Source: Paracoccaceae bacterium (GTDB taxonomy: Bacteria > Pseudomonadota > Alphaproteobacteria > Rhodobacterales > Rhodobacteraceae). Taken from it: 64,000 nucleotides of DNA. Shown here piece by piece: positions 36,726 through 44,992 of the stretch (the stretch's first letter is position 1; the number at the start of each line of letters is the position of its first letter). Under the pieces are notes generated by a model. The model worked only from the letters and a program-made list of their open reading frames with translations. It did not search any database and had not been told where the DNA came from. The DNA lies in contig JAFIEO010000030.1 in assembly GCA_020832445.1 (NCBI GenBank), positions 38,432-102,431 of the forward strand, in the 5' to 3' direction. The position numbers and the translations under genes were made by a program.

Positions 36726-36893
36726 ATGTCATTGGGTTCACATATTGCAGAACTCCGCCGAAAGCACGAGCACCTCTCTGAAAAGGTAGAAACAGCCCAA
36801 CGAAGCCCTGGAATTGATGATCTGGAAGTGGCCGCCCTGAAGAAACAGAAGTTGCGGCTGAAAGAAGAAATCGAGCGTTTGTCCCACGCATAA
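36726..36893 (+). CDS. DUF465 / YdcH-family small coiled protein
   Basis: A 55-residue protein that I found by reading the intergenic region after pncB. It begins MSLGSHIAELRRKHEHL and ends EIERLSHA. A strong AAGGAGG site lies about eight bases before the ATG. The composition (charged, Leu-heptad, LEVAALKKQKLRLKEEI) is that of the YdcH/DUF465 family, predicted antiparallel helical hairpins of unknown function found widely in proteobacteria. A textbook terminator 22 bases after the stop supports it being a real monocistronic gene. Confidence 0.9.
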   Translation: MSLGSHIAELRRKHEHLSEKVETAQRSPGIDDLEVAALKKQKLRLKEEIERLSHA

Positions 36894-36914
36894 AACGCTC
36901 TTTCCCTGTCAATG

Positions 36915-36942
36915 AAACGGCCCGCATTTGCGGGCCGTTTTT
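36915..36942 (+). terminator. rho-independent terminator
   Basis: An 11-bp stem (36915-36925 with 36930-36940), an ATTT loop and a T run through 36942. It ends the DUF465 gene and also faces the convergent phbB gene, whose stop is 20 bases further on. Confidence 0.92.
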
Positions 36943-36961
36943 GTATTTTCACAAGCGCGAT

Positions 36962-37684
36962 TCAGGCGAAGAACTGCGCACCATTCGCGCTGATGGTCGA
37001 CCCGTTAACGAAGCCCGCATCATCGGCCACCAGAAACGCCACGCAGCGCGCAATTTCTTCCGGCTCGCCCAGACGACCGGTCGGAATCTGCCCGATAATG
37101 GCCTCTCGCACCTTTTCTGGCACGGCCATAACCATTTCGGTCGCAATGTATCCGGGGCAAACCGCATTGGCCGTAATGCCGAACCGCGCCCCCTCTTGTG
37201 CAAGGCTTTTCACGATGCCCAGATCACCCGCCTTGGTTGCGGCATAATTGACCTGACCGAACTGGCCTTTTTGCCCGTTGATCGACGAAATCACCACGAT
37301 GCGCCCGAATTTACGTTCGCGCATACCGGGCCAGACAGGGTGGATTGTGTTGAACACACCGGTCAGGTTTGTGTCGATCACTTCGCGCCACTGTTCGGGC
37401 GTCATTTTGTGAAATGGCGCGTCACGGGTAATGCCCGCATTGGCCACAACAATGTCGATCGGGCCAAGATCGGCTTCGACCTGCGCAATGCCTGCTTTGG
37501 ATGCGTCGTAATCAGCCGCGTTCCATTTATAGGTCTTGATGCCGGTCTCGTCGGTAAACGCCGCAGCTGCGGCATCATTACCCGCATAGGTTGCAGCGAC
37601 AGTGCAACCCTGTGCCTTCAGTGCCTTTGAAATAGCCGCGCCAATACCGCGCGATCCGCCGGTTACCAATGCCACTCTTGCCAT
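36962..37684 (-). CDS. phbB: acetoacetyl-CoA reductase
   Basis: A 240-residue NADPH-dependent SDR that reduces acetoacetyl-CoA to (R)-3-hydroxybutyryl-CoA for polyhydroxybutyrate. It has TGGSRGIG (residues 8-15), ANAGITRDAPFHKM, SSINGQKGQFGQVNYAATKAG with the catalytic Ser and Tyr/Lys, and GYIATEMV. These match PhaB/PhbB closely. It is downstream of phbA on the same strand with an intervening hairpin at 37743-37765, so both belong to one PHB precursor unit. Confidence 0.94.
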   Translation of the reverse strand: MARVALVTGGSRGIGAAISKALKAQGCTVAATYAGNDAAAAAFTDETGIKTYKWNAADYDASKAGIAQVEADLGPIDIVVANAGITRDAPFHKMTPEQWREVIDTNLTGVFNTIHPVWPGMRERKFGRIVVISSINGQKGQFGQVNYAATKAGDLGIVKSLAQEGARFGITANAVCPGYIATEMVMAVPEKVREAIIGQIPTGRLGEPEEIARCVAFLVADDAGFVNGSTISANGAQFFA

Positions 37685-37742
37685 GTTCTCCCCCCTCAGT
37701 CAGGAATTATGCTTAGAAACAATCGCTATCTAAAAGTGAAAT

Positions 37743-37765
37743 GTTGCGCAAGATTATTGCGCAAC
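37743..37765 (-). terminator. hairpin between phbA and phbB
   Basis: A perfect nine-bp stem (GTTGCGCAA / TTGCGCAAC) with a GATTA loop. The T run follows it on the plus strand (CTTTTTT). In the direction of phbA-phbB transcription only a weak T-rich tail follows, so it may work as a partial terminator or processing signal that sets phbB lower than phbA. No plus-strand gene ends here. Confidence 0.45.
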
Positions 37766-37774
37766 CTTTTTTGT

Positions 37775-38947
37775 TTAGCGCTCCAGGCACATGGCAACGC
37801 CCATGCCGCCGCCAATGCACAATGTTGCCAGACCCTTTTTCGCGTCACGGCGCTGCATTTCAAACAGCAACGTGTTCAGGATGCGGCAACCGGACGCGCC
37901 AATCGGGTGACCAATGGCGATTGCACCGCCATTCACGTTAACCTTGTCGACATCCCAGCCCATGTCCTTGTTCACAGCGCAAGCCTGCGCGGCAAAGGCT
38001 TCGTTGGCTTCGATAAGGTCCAGATCTTCGGGTTTCCAGCCAGCTTTGGCCAGTGCCTTGCGGCTGGCATAGATTGGCCCGACACCCATGACCGACGGGT
38101 CAAGGCCCGCAGTCGCGTAGCTGGCAATGCGCGCCAGCGGCGTCAGGCCGCGCTTTTCCGCTTCTTCCGCGCTCATCAGCATGACGGCTGCCGCGCCATC
38201 ATTCAGCCCAGATGCATTGGCCGCAGTAACCGAGCCATCTTTCGCGAAGGCCGGACGCAGTTTTTGCATCGCTTCCATCGTGGCGCCGTGGCGGATATAC
38301 TCATCCTGATCCACGACAATATCGCCCTTGCGGGTTTTCACGGTGAAGGGCGCGATTTCATCTGCAAACCTACCGGCTTTTTGCGCGGCTTCGGCCTTGT
38401 TCTGGCTGGCCACGGCAAAGATGTCTTGCTCTTCACGGCTGATTTGCCATTTCTCGGCCACGTTTTCGGCGGTCTGGCCCATGTGATAGCCGTTGAAAGC
38501 ATCCCAAAGCCCGTCACGGATCATGGAATCGATCATTTTCATGTCGCCCATTTTCTGCCCGGCGCGCAAATGCGCAACATGGGGGCTAAGGGTCATGTTT
38601 TCCTGCCCGCCCGCCAGCACAATGGCCGCGTCACCCAACTGGATATGCTGCGCACCCAGTGCGACCGCACGCAGGCCGGAACCGCACACCTGATTGATGC
38701 TCCATGCGGCTGATTCAATGGGCAGGCCCGCATTTACATGCGCCTGCCGCGCCGGGTTCTGGCCCTGACCTGCGGTCAGCACCTGGCCCAGAATAGTCTC
38801 GGACACGTCTGCCTTGTCGATGCCCGCGCGCGCGACAACGGCGTCCAGAATGGCCGCGCCCAGATCATGCGCCGGCGTATTGGCAAATGCCCCGCCAAAG
38901 GACCCGACAGCCGTGCGGGCAGCAGAAACGATAACGACATTGGTCAT
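37775..38947 (-). CDS. phbA: acetyl-CoA C-acetyltransferase (PHB thiolase)
   Basis: A 390-residue thiolase joining two acetyl-CoA to acetoacetyl-CoA. The nucleophile is Cys in [11 protein letters not shown], with GHPIGASG and the second Cys in LCIGGGMG. The start at 38947 ([17 protein letters not shown]) has a GAGAGGAGTCT site upstream; the frame extends further to 39001 without conserved sequence. It pairs with phbB downstream. A second thiolase of the same length lies at 40675-41856. Confidence 0.95.
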   Translation of the reverse strand: MTNVVIVSAARTAVGSFGGAFANTPAHDLGAAILDAVVARAGIDKADVSETILGQVLTAGQGQNPARQAHVNAGLPIESAAWSINQVCGSGLRAVALGAQHIQLGDAAIVLAGGQENMTLSPHVAHLRAGQKMGDMKMIDSMIRDGLWDAFNGYHMGQTAENVAEKWQISREEQDIFAVASQNKAEAAQKAGRFADEIAPFTVKTRKGDIVVDQDEYIRHGATMEAMQKLRPAFAKDGSVTAANASGLNDGAAAVMLMSAEEAEKRGLTPLARIASYATAGLDPSVMGVGPIYASRKALAKAGWKPEDLDLIEANEAFAAQACAVNKDMGWDVDKVNVNGGAIAIGHPIGASGCRILNTLLFEMQRRDAKKGLATLCIGGGMGVAMCLER

Positions 38948-39228
38948 GGAGACTCCTCTCTCGATCAACAAAGCTCCTGATGACAAGGGCGGAATTGCCA
39001 AAACCCGCCATTCAGGGATGGATCGGTTTTAACATGACCGTGCGTCAAGGCAATGAAACTTCCCGCAATGCTGGCGCAATCAGCCGCACTTGCCATGGAA
39101 TACGCAAGATTTTTGGGGCAAAAGGGGTCGTTTGTCGCGGGTTAACCAACAGTTTGTTTCCACGATTCGCATTCCTGCCCATGGACACAGGCGTTAATTT
39201 TAAGCTAAAACGCACTCGGAGGTTCATA

Positions 39229-39555
39229 TTGGACAAACGAAACGCAAAATATCATCTGGGCCAGGTTGTGCGCCATCGAAAGCACCCGTTTCGCGGGGTG
39301 ATTTTTGATGTTGATCCTGCATTTTCGAATACAGAAGAATGGTATGACGCCATTCCAGAAGACAGCCGCCCGCGCAAAGACCAGCCGTTTTATCATCTGC
39401 TGGCGGAAAACGACGAAAGTTTTTATGTCGCCTATGTGTCCGAGCAGAATCTTGTTCTGGACGATTCAGGGCAGCCACTGGAACACCCCGACCTGCACGA
39501 ATTGTTCGGGGATTTCCGCGAGGGCAGCTATCCACTACAGATTCACATGAACTAG
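39229..39555 (+). CDS. hspQ: HspQ, hemimethylated-DNA-binding / Lon-specificity factor family
   Basis: A protein of about 108 residues with the HspQ fold sequence AKYHLGQVVRHRKHPFRGV, EEWYDAIPE, QPFYHLLAE and AYVSEQNLV. HspQ modulates Lon proteolysis and binds hemimethylated DNA in E. coli. I set the start at the TTG at 39229: CGGAGG lies six bases before it, and the length then matches the family. An ATG at 39181 would add 16 residues without conserved sequence. No heat-shock promoter is evident in the 281-base gap to phbA. Confidence 0.88.
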   Translation: MDKRNAKYHLGQVVRHRKHPFRGVIFDVDPAFSNTEEWYDAIPEDSRPRKDQPFYHLLAENDESFYVAYVSEQNLVLDDSGQPLEHPDLHELFGDFREGSYPLQIHMN

Positions 39556-39711
39556 GCTTTCGCCGCCTTGTCGGATGGCGAGCGCCTGCATAATTTTAAA
39601 TGTGCCGCGTTCATTCGCAGTCACACGACAGATTCCAACCCCATGATAACGCGCGCTTCGGGACCGAAAAAGGTTGCCCGTATTTGGGCAATATGTCCTG
39701 ATTGATGGTGT

Positions 39712-40185
39712 TCAAGTCTGCGGTGGTGCAATATCTTGCCGGTCCGAAACCCGCGCACCCGTGCCAGAGGGCGGGTCTTCTGTGACAGAAAATTGCAGGA
39801 CATTTTCATCCCCTTCGCGCAAATAGGCCAGATCGCGCGTCAGGGCATTTATCAACGACCATCCATACCCCCCTTCGCAAAGGCTGTCTGGTGCGGGCAT
39901 GCTTTCGTCCAGTGTGAACGGATTGAACGCTGCGCCAGAATCGCTGACAACACATTTTACGCCATCGGGAACCAGTATCAGATGCAGGTTTATCTTGCCC
40001 TGTTCATGGCCGTACCCGTGGCGGATAATGTTGCTAAACACTTCTGCAAGCACCAATGCCAGATCATCATGCAGTTGCGGATGTGTCGTGCTTGCCTTCA
40101 GAAAGGCATCGACAGAGTCAAGGACATCCCTGATTTTGATAAGGCTACTTTCGCTTTCAAGCGCGAGTATCTTGTCGTTGTTCAT
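39712..40185 (-). CDS. RsbW-like serine kinase / anti-sigma factor (HATPase)
   Basis: A 157-residue GHKL ATPase of the anti-sigma kinase type. The N box LAEVFSNIIRHGYGHE, VVSDSGAAFNP and the GYGWSLINAL segment are visible. In partner-switching modules such a kinase binds either a sigma factor or a STAS antagonist, which it phosphorylates. The STAS partner is the next gene upstream (55-base gap). No sigma factor or PP2C phosphatase is present in this window, so the output is unknown. Confidence 0.85.
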   Translation of the reverse strand: MNNDKILALESESSLIKIRDVLDSVDAFLKASTTHPQLHDDLALVLAEVFSNIIRHGYGHEQGKINLHLILVPDGVKCVVSDSGAAFNPFTLDESMPAPDSLCEGGYGWSLINALTRDLAYLREGDENVLQFSVTEDPPSGTGARVSDRQDIAPPQT

Positions 40186-40240
40186 AATCTGCCGCCTGTG
40201 CTGTATTGCATATGGGGCAATTCCCCCACCCTATACGAAT

Positions 40241-40582
40241 TTATTGTGCAGCAGAAAGTGCGTGAGTTTCAGGAAGCTGGTCATGGATTCGGAAAACAGT
40301 GTCCATTCTGGTCAGACGAAAGACCTTCATGACGCCTGCACTGGGCGCTGCAAGTTCCAGCGGGCGTTCGGACCCCAGCAGCTTCATCGCGCCGACAATG
40401 GCCCCAAGCCCGCTGCTGTCCATGAATTCAACATGTGAAAGCCCCAGTATCACCGGGCTTCCGGGATTGGATGTTGCGCTTCGGATCGCATCTTTGAATG
40501 CCAGCGCGACGGCTGCGTCCAGACGTGTTTCCAGCACATCAATAACCAAAGCCCCCCCTGATTGTCCTATTGAGAACTGCAT
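40241..40582 (-). CDS. RsbV-like STAS-domain anti-sigma factor antagonist
   Basis: A 113-residue STAS protein. The phosphorylation site segment VEFMDSSGLGAIVGAMKLL has the expected serine pair, followed by the LAAPSAGVMKVFRLTRMDTVF strand-helix. The start is the ATG at 40582 (MQFSIGQSG), with AAGGAAG upstream; the frame reaches 40627 without homology. With the downstream RsbW-like kinase it forms a minimal partner-switching pair. It is divergent from a thiolase gene. Confidence 0.88.
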   Translation of the reverse strand: MQFSIGQSGGALVIDVLETRLDAAVALAFKDAIRSATSNPGSPVILGLSHVEFMDSSGLGAIVGAMKLLGSERPLELAAPSAGVMKVFRLTRMDTVFRIHDQLPETHALSAAQ

Positions 40583-40674
40583 GTAGCGTGCTTCCTTTTC
40601 ATTGCCTATGGAAAGCTTAGGCGGCAAAGATTACCAAGAAGTTGTTAAAGGCCGTGATATTCAGGGAGCAGACT

Positions 40675-41856
40675 ATGGAGAAGGTGGCAATACTGGGGGC
40701 TGCGCGCACCGCGATGGGCGGGCTACAGGGCGTTTTTGCCGATGTTCCGGCAGCAAAACTTGGCGGCGCGGCAATTTCCGGCGCGCTGCGCGATGCGGGC
40801 CTGCCCGACACCACGGCAGTGCAGGAATTGCTGATGGGCTGCGTGTTGCCCGCAGGGCAGGGACAGGCCCCCGCGCGGCAAGCTGGATTTGCCGCCGGAC
40901 TGGCGCAGGATGTGCCCGCAACAACACTGAACAAGATGTGCGGATCAGGCATGAAGGCCGCGATGATCGCCCATGACCAGATAGCTACGGGGCAGGCGGG
41001 CATCCTTATGGCCGGCGGTATGGAAAGCATGAGCCTTGCGCCGTATCTGTTGCCGAAAATGCGCGCAGGCGCACGGCTGGGGCATGGGCAGGTGATCGAC
41101 CACATGTTCCTTGACGGGCTGGAAGATGCCTATGACAAAGGCCGCCTGATGGGCAGTTTTGCCGAGGATTGCGCCGATCATTACGGCTTCAGCCGCGAAG
41201 ATCAGGACAGATACGCGCTGGAATCCCTGTCAAACGCGCTGTCTGCGATGGAAAATGGTGCATTTGCACATGAGATCGCGGCTGTGACGGTAACGTCGCG
41301 CAAGGGTGAACAGGTGGTCACAGATGACGAGCAACCCCGCGCCGCACGCCCCGACAAAATACCCCAGCTGAAACCGGCATTCCGCAAGGGTGGCACTGTA
41401 ACAGCAGCCAATTCATCCAGCATATCGGATGGTGCAGCGGCGCTGGCACTTTCATCAGCCACCACCGCGCAGGCGCTGGAAATTACACCACGCGGCTGGA
41501 TTTGCGGACATGCCAGCCATGCGCAAGAACCCGGCTGGTTCACAACCGCGCCAGTGCCCGCCGCACGCAAACTGCTGGACCGGCTGGACTGGCAGGTGTC
41601 CGATGTGGACCTGTGGGAAGTGAATGAAGCATTTGCAGTTGTGCCCATGGCGTTCATGCGCGAAATGGGGCTGCCGCGCGATTTGGTGAACATACATGGC
41701 GGGGCATGCGCGTTGGGGCACCCGATCGGCGCATCGGGGGCGCGGATCATGGTGACATTGCTGAATGCGCTGGAACGCAACGGGTTGAAGCGCGGGATCG
41801 CGGCGATCTGCATTGGCGGTGGCGAGGGGACGGCGATTGCCATTGAACGCGGGTGA
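40675..41856 (+). CDS. thiolase family protein (acetyl-CoA acetyltransferase)
   Basis: A 393-residue thiolase with the nucleophilic Cys in [20 protein letters not shown] and CIGGGEGTAIA. It is complete and close in length to the phbA thiolase, but clearly divergent from it (for example MENGAFAHEIAAVTV). It could serve beta-ketothiolase chemistry in PHB supply or fatty-acid/branched-chain degradation. The ATG at 40675 (MEKVAILGAARTAMGG) has AGGGAG upstream. No linked acyl-CoA gene is adjacent. Confidence 0.9.
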   Translation: MEKVAILGAARTAMGGLQGVFADVPAAKLGGAAISGALRDAGLPDTTAVQELLMGCVLPAGQGQAPARQAGFAAGLAQDVPATTLNKMCGSGMKAAMIAHDQIATGQAGILMAGGMESMSLAPYLLPKMRAGARLGHGQVIDHMFLDGLEDAYDKGRLMGSFAEDCADHYGFSREDQDRYALESLSNALSAMENGAFAHEIAAVTVTSRKGEQVVTDDEQPRAARPDKIPQLKPAFRKGGTVTAANSSSISDGAAALALSSATTAQALEITPRGWICGHASHAQEPGWFTTAPVPAARKLLDRLDWQVSDVDLWEVNEAFAVVPMAFMREMGLPRDLVNIHGGACALGHPIGASGARIMVTLLNALERNGLKRGIAAICIGGGEGTAIAIERG

Positions 41857-41879
41857 GTGTGTAAAGGGGCGCGCCCTTG

Positions 41880-41896
41880 CCCCCCATCGAGGGGGG
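41880..41896 (+). terminator. possible terminator hairpin
   Basis: Six C at 41880-41885 pair with six G at 41891-41896 across an ATCGA loop, 23 bases after the thiolase stop. No T run follows. The surrounding 60 bases repeat the block GCGCCCTTGC twice (before 41881 and near 41931), so this may be a GC-rich intergenic repeat rather than a terminator. Confidence 0.4.
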
Positions 41897-41954
41897 ACGC
41901 GGGCGCGAAGCGAAGGGCTGCGCCCTTGCTTCGGCATATTGGAGAGGTTGAAAA

Positions 41955-42413
41955 ATGCTTGATTACGCCGCACTTTCGCAACGCATAAATGCGCTGACCG
42001 AAGGCGAAACCGATACGGTCGCGCTGATGGCGACCATCGCCTGCGAAGTGCACCACAGTGACGCGCGCTTCAACTGGACGGGGTTTTACCGTGTTACTGC
42101 GCCAGAGGTGCTGAAGATCGGCCCCTATCAGGGCGGGCATGGCTGTCTGATCATTCCGTTTTCGCGCGGGGTCTGCGGCGCTTGCGCGCGCAGTGGGCAA
42201 GCGCAGCTTGTCGCGGATGTTCACGCTTTCGCGGACCACATTGCCTGTTCCAGCAGTACATTGTCCGAACTTGTCCTGCCAGTGCGCAACAGCAAAGGCC
42301 AGATTATCGCAGTGTTCGACATTGACAGCGACCAGATCAATGCCTTTACGGCCACCGACAAGGACGAGTTGCAAGCCATTCTGGACCGGGCATTCGCACG
42401 GGAACTGACATGA
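41955..42413 (+). CDS. msrC: GAF-domain protein, free methionine-(R)-sulfoxide reductase-like
   Basis: A 152-residue single GAF domain of the fRMsr/YebR type, which reduces free methionine-R-sulfoxide. The cysteine-bearing loop GVCGACARSGQAQLV and HIACSSSTLSELVLP carry the expected catalytic and resolving cysteines, and TGFYRV and FDIDSD fit the fold. The ATG at 41955 has GGAGAGG about eight bases before it. It is most likely monocistronic, facing a convergent DMT transporter gene. Confidence 0.87.
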   Translation: MLDYAALSQRINALTEGETDTVALMATIACEVHHSDARFNWTGFYRVTAPEVLKIGPYQGGHGCLIIPFSRGVCGACARSGQAQLVADVHAFADHIACSSSTLSELVLPVRNSKGQIIAVFDIDSDQINAFTATDKDELQAILDRAFARELT

Positions 42414-42473
42414 CATATACGCCGCGTCGGGTTTAGCCTTGGCTGCGGCAAACCCGCCCAAGGGGGCGACACG

Positions 42474-43394
42474 CTAACTTCGCGGGGGTATGGGGTCGGG
42501 CAGGGTCGGTGTTTGAACAGCATTGCGCATAACCACGCGAGAGCGCTGAACCGCCAGAATACCAGCCATGATGACAGCCACGCCGATGATGTCGAACAGG
42601 CCCAGCGCCTCTGACAACAAAAGCGCCGCGACAGCCACGCCAAAAAACGGGTTCAGGAAATGATAGGTCGCGGCCCGCACCGCACCAATGCGTGCGACCA
42701 GCAGAAACCACACCCATGTCGCGGCCAGACCGGGCACAAGCACAGTATAGCTGAACGCGCCCGCCAGTTGCCATGTCCAGTTCACCTCAAAACTCTCAAA
42801 CGCCAGAGCGGGGCCTATCAGGATCGCGGACCCAACCAGCATTTGCAGCCCCACGATCATCAGCAAATTGCCCCCGCTGGCGGATGCGCTGCGCACCGAC
42901 AGGGTGGCAACTGTCAGCGCAACCACGCCCGCCACGCATAGCAGCACGCCAAACAGATCAACCCCGCCAGACAGGCGCGCGCCCATGATGATGGCCACCC
43001 CGGCAAACCCTGCAAACAGGCCCAGCACAGCCAATGGCCGCAGCCGTTCGCGCAGAACCAGCCAGCTTGCCAGTGCCACCAACAGCGGCATGGTTGAGGC
43101 GATGATCGCCGCAAGCGAGGCCTCGATCGTTTGCATCGCTATGAAATTCAGCCCCAGATACAGCGCATTCTGTGACAGCCCGAAAATGAAGGTCGCGCGC
43201 CATTGTGCAGGCGTCAGGTGCCAGCTTTGGCCGAGCGCGCGGGCAATCGCTATGCCGATAAGGCCGGACACCAGAAACCGCAGCGACAACGCCAGCATGG
43301 GCGGCGCATCTGCAACAATCATCCGCGCCGATGTAAAGGCCGATGACCACATGAACGCAAAGGCCAGGCCCATCAAAAGCGCGCGTATGTCCAA
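42474..43394 (-). CDS. EamA/DMT-superfamily transporter
   Basis: About 306 residues with ten predicted membrane helices in two EamA repeats, for example MGLAFAFMWSSAFTSARM in repeat 1 and LVPGLAATWVWFLLVARIG in repeat 2. Such proteins usually export amino acids or metabolites; the substrate is unknown. The start is not certain. A TTG at 43394 is preceded by GGGGCAGG, an ATG at 43373 gives nearly the same protein, and a GTG at 43457 would add hydrophilic residues. Confidence 0.85.
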   Translation of the reverse strand: MDIRALLMGLAFAFMWSSAFTSARMIVADAPPMLALSLRFLVSGLIGIAIARALGQSWHLTPAQWRATFIFGLSQNALYLGLNFIAMQTIEASLAAIIASTMPLLVALASWLVLRERLRPLAVLGLFAGFAGVAIIMGARLSGGVDLFGVLLCVAGVVALTVATLSVRSASASGGNLLMIVGLQMLVGSAILIGPALAFESFEVNWTWQLAGAFSYTVLVPGLAATWVWFLLVARIGAVRAATYHFLNPFFGVAVAALLLSEALGLFDIIGVAVIMAGILAVQRSRVVMRNAVQTPTLPDPIPPRS

Positions 43395-43493
43395 AACCTG
43401 CCCCTTTTTCGCTGCACATGTGAAGCGATAACGCGTTTTCACACCCGACACCAGCACAGGAATGCCCGCGCCGGCATCGGGCAGGGGGCGTGC

Positions 43494-44258
43494 CTATTTG
43501 GGCGGCAGGCGCGTTGCCCCGTCCAGCCGGATGGTGGTGCCATTCAGATAGGGGTTTTCAATGATCTGCCCGACCATCAGCGCGTATTCCATAGGATCAC
43601 CCAGCCTTGCAGGAAAGGGAATATTTGCGGCAATCGCGGCAGTGGTTTCATCAGGCAGGCTCGCCATCATGGGCGTGCGGAACAGACCCGGCGCAATGGC
43701 CATGCACCGGATACCCGCGCGCGCGAAATCGCGCGCGGCAGGCAGGCACAACGCGGAAATGCCCCCCTTGGATGCGGCATAGGCGGCTTGCCCCACCTGC
43801 CCGTCCTGCCATGCCGCAGATGATGTGTTGACCACCACGCCACGTTCGCCCCCGTCCAGCGGGTTCAGTGTCTGCATGACCGCCGCGCCATGGGCCATGA
43901 CATTGAACGACCCGATAAGGTTGACGCGTATCACGCGCTCGAACAAATCGGTCGACGGGGTGCCATCGCGGTTGACCACACGCGCGGCCAGCCCAATGCC
44001 TGCGCAATTCACAACTGCGCGCAATTGCCCGCGCGCATCGCGGACAGCCTGCGCAACAGCGTCACCCACCTGCGCGGCATCGGACACGTCCACCTGATAG
44101 GCATGCCCGCCGATTTCCGCCGCCACTTCTGCGCCGCGCACGGCGTCGAAATCGAAAATCGCCACTTCCGCGCCCTGACTGGCCAGATGGCGCGCGGTTG
44201 CTGCACCCAAACCACTGCCGCCACCAGTGACGATTGCCAGATGTCCCTTGATCTGCAT
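43494..44258 (-). CDS. SDR, 3-hydroxyacyl-CoA dehydrogenase type-2-like
   Basis: A 254-residue SDR with TGGGSGLGAATARHLA, a DFDAVRGAEVA segment after strand 2 suggesting NAD preference, VNCAGIGLA, and the active-site TSSAAWQDGQVGQAAYAASKGG. The GLFRTPMMASLP region and the ending resemble HSD17B10-type 3-hydroxyacyl-CoA dehydrogenases of fatty-acid or isoleucine breakdown. It is monocistronic on the minus strand and divergent from the HD hydrolase. Confidence 0.85.
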   Translation of the reverse strand: MQIKGHLAIVTGGGSGLGAATARHLASQGAEVAIFDFDAVRGAEVAAEIGGHAYQVDVSDAAQVGDAVAQAVRDARGQLRAVVNCAGIGLAARVVNRDGTPSTDLFERVIRVNLIGSFNVMAHGAAVMQTLNPLDGGERGVVVNTSSAAWQDGQVGQAAYAASKGGISALCLPAARDFARAGIRCMAIAPGLFRTPMMASLPDETTAAIAANIPFPARLGDPMEYALMVGQIIENPYLNGTTIRLDGATRLPPK

Positions 44259-44372
44259 AGAAATTCCTCCTGCCTGAATGTGTCATGTTATGCCGCGCGG
44301 CACCCTTGCTGCCAAGCCCTGCTTGCCTGTTTGCGCGCCCTGTCCTATGTCAAACAAAAGCAAGAGGACCGC

Positions 44373-44963
44373 ATGCCCCCACCCCGCGCCTGGCAAAGAA
44401 TGCTGTCTGGCCGCAGGCTTGACCTGCTGGACCCGACACCTGTTGATATCGAGCTGGAGGACATCGCCCACGGCCTTGCCTTTGTTGCGCGCTGGAATGG
44501 CCAGACGCGGGGCGACTGGCCGTATTCCGTGGCCGAACATTCACTGCTGGTCGAAGAAATATTTACCCGCGCCGCCCCAAAACCCGAACCCCGCTGGCAA
44601 CTGGCGGCGTTGCTGCATGATGCCCCTGAATATGTCATTGGCGACATGATTTCGCCCGTCAAGGCGGCTGTCGGCCCGGGCTATGGCGCGCTGGATGACA
44701 GGCTGGCTGCGGCAATTCATATCCGCTTTGGTTTGCCCGCCACCTTGCCCGCCCAGATAAAACGCAAAATCAAAGCAGCAGACAAACTATCCGCCTGGAT
44801 AGAGGCCACACAGATCGCAGGCTTTTCCGAGGCAGAGGCAAACCGCTTCTTTGGCCGCGCCCATCCACAGCTTGCCAGCGGCCTGCATTTGCATTTGCGC
44901 CCGCCCGCCAGAACGCGTGCCGCTTATGTTGCGCGGTTTGAAACCCTGCTGGCCGCGCTATAA
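44373..44963 (+). CDS. HD-domain hydrolase (YfbR-like)
   Basis: A 196-residue HD-superfamily phosphohydrolase. Metal-binding residues are visible in SVAEHSLLVEE, LLHDAPEYVIGDMISPVK and the KAADKLSAWIEA segment. The layout is like YfbR 5'-nucleotidases but substrate is unknown. The start is the ATG at 44373 (MPPPRAWQRMLSG), with AAGAGG upstream; the large upstream open frame is antisense to the SDR gene. hemF begins 29 bases downstream and could share the transcript. Confidence 0.83.
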   Translation: MPPPRAWQRMLSGRRLDLLDPTPVDIELEDIAHGLAFVARWNGQTRGDWPYSVAEHSLLVEEIFTRAAPKPEPRWQLAALLHDAPEYVIGDMISPVKAAVGPGYGALDDRLAAAIHIRFGLPATLPAQIKRKIKAADKLSAWIEATQIAGFSEAEANRFFGRAHPQLASGLHLHLRPPARTRAAYVARFETLLAAL

Positions 44964-44992
44964 TCCCACAACACCCTAAAGAAGGACGCGCC

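Noticed and set aside
43890..44963. 357-residue frame covering the HD hydrolase with a long upstream extension
   Set aside because: The first 161 codons are antisense to the SDR gene. Conserved HD sequence starts at 44373.
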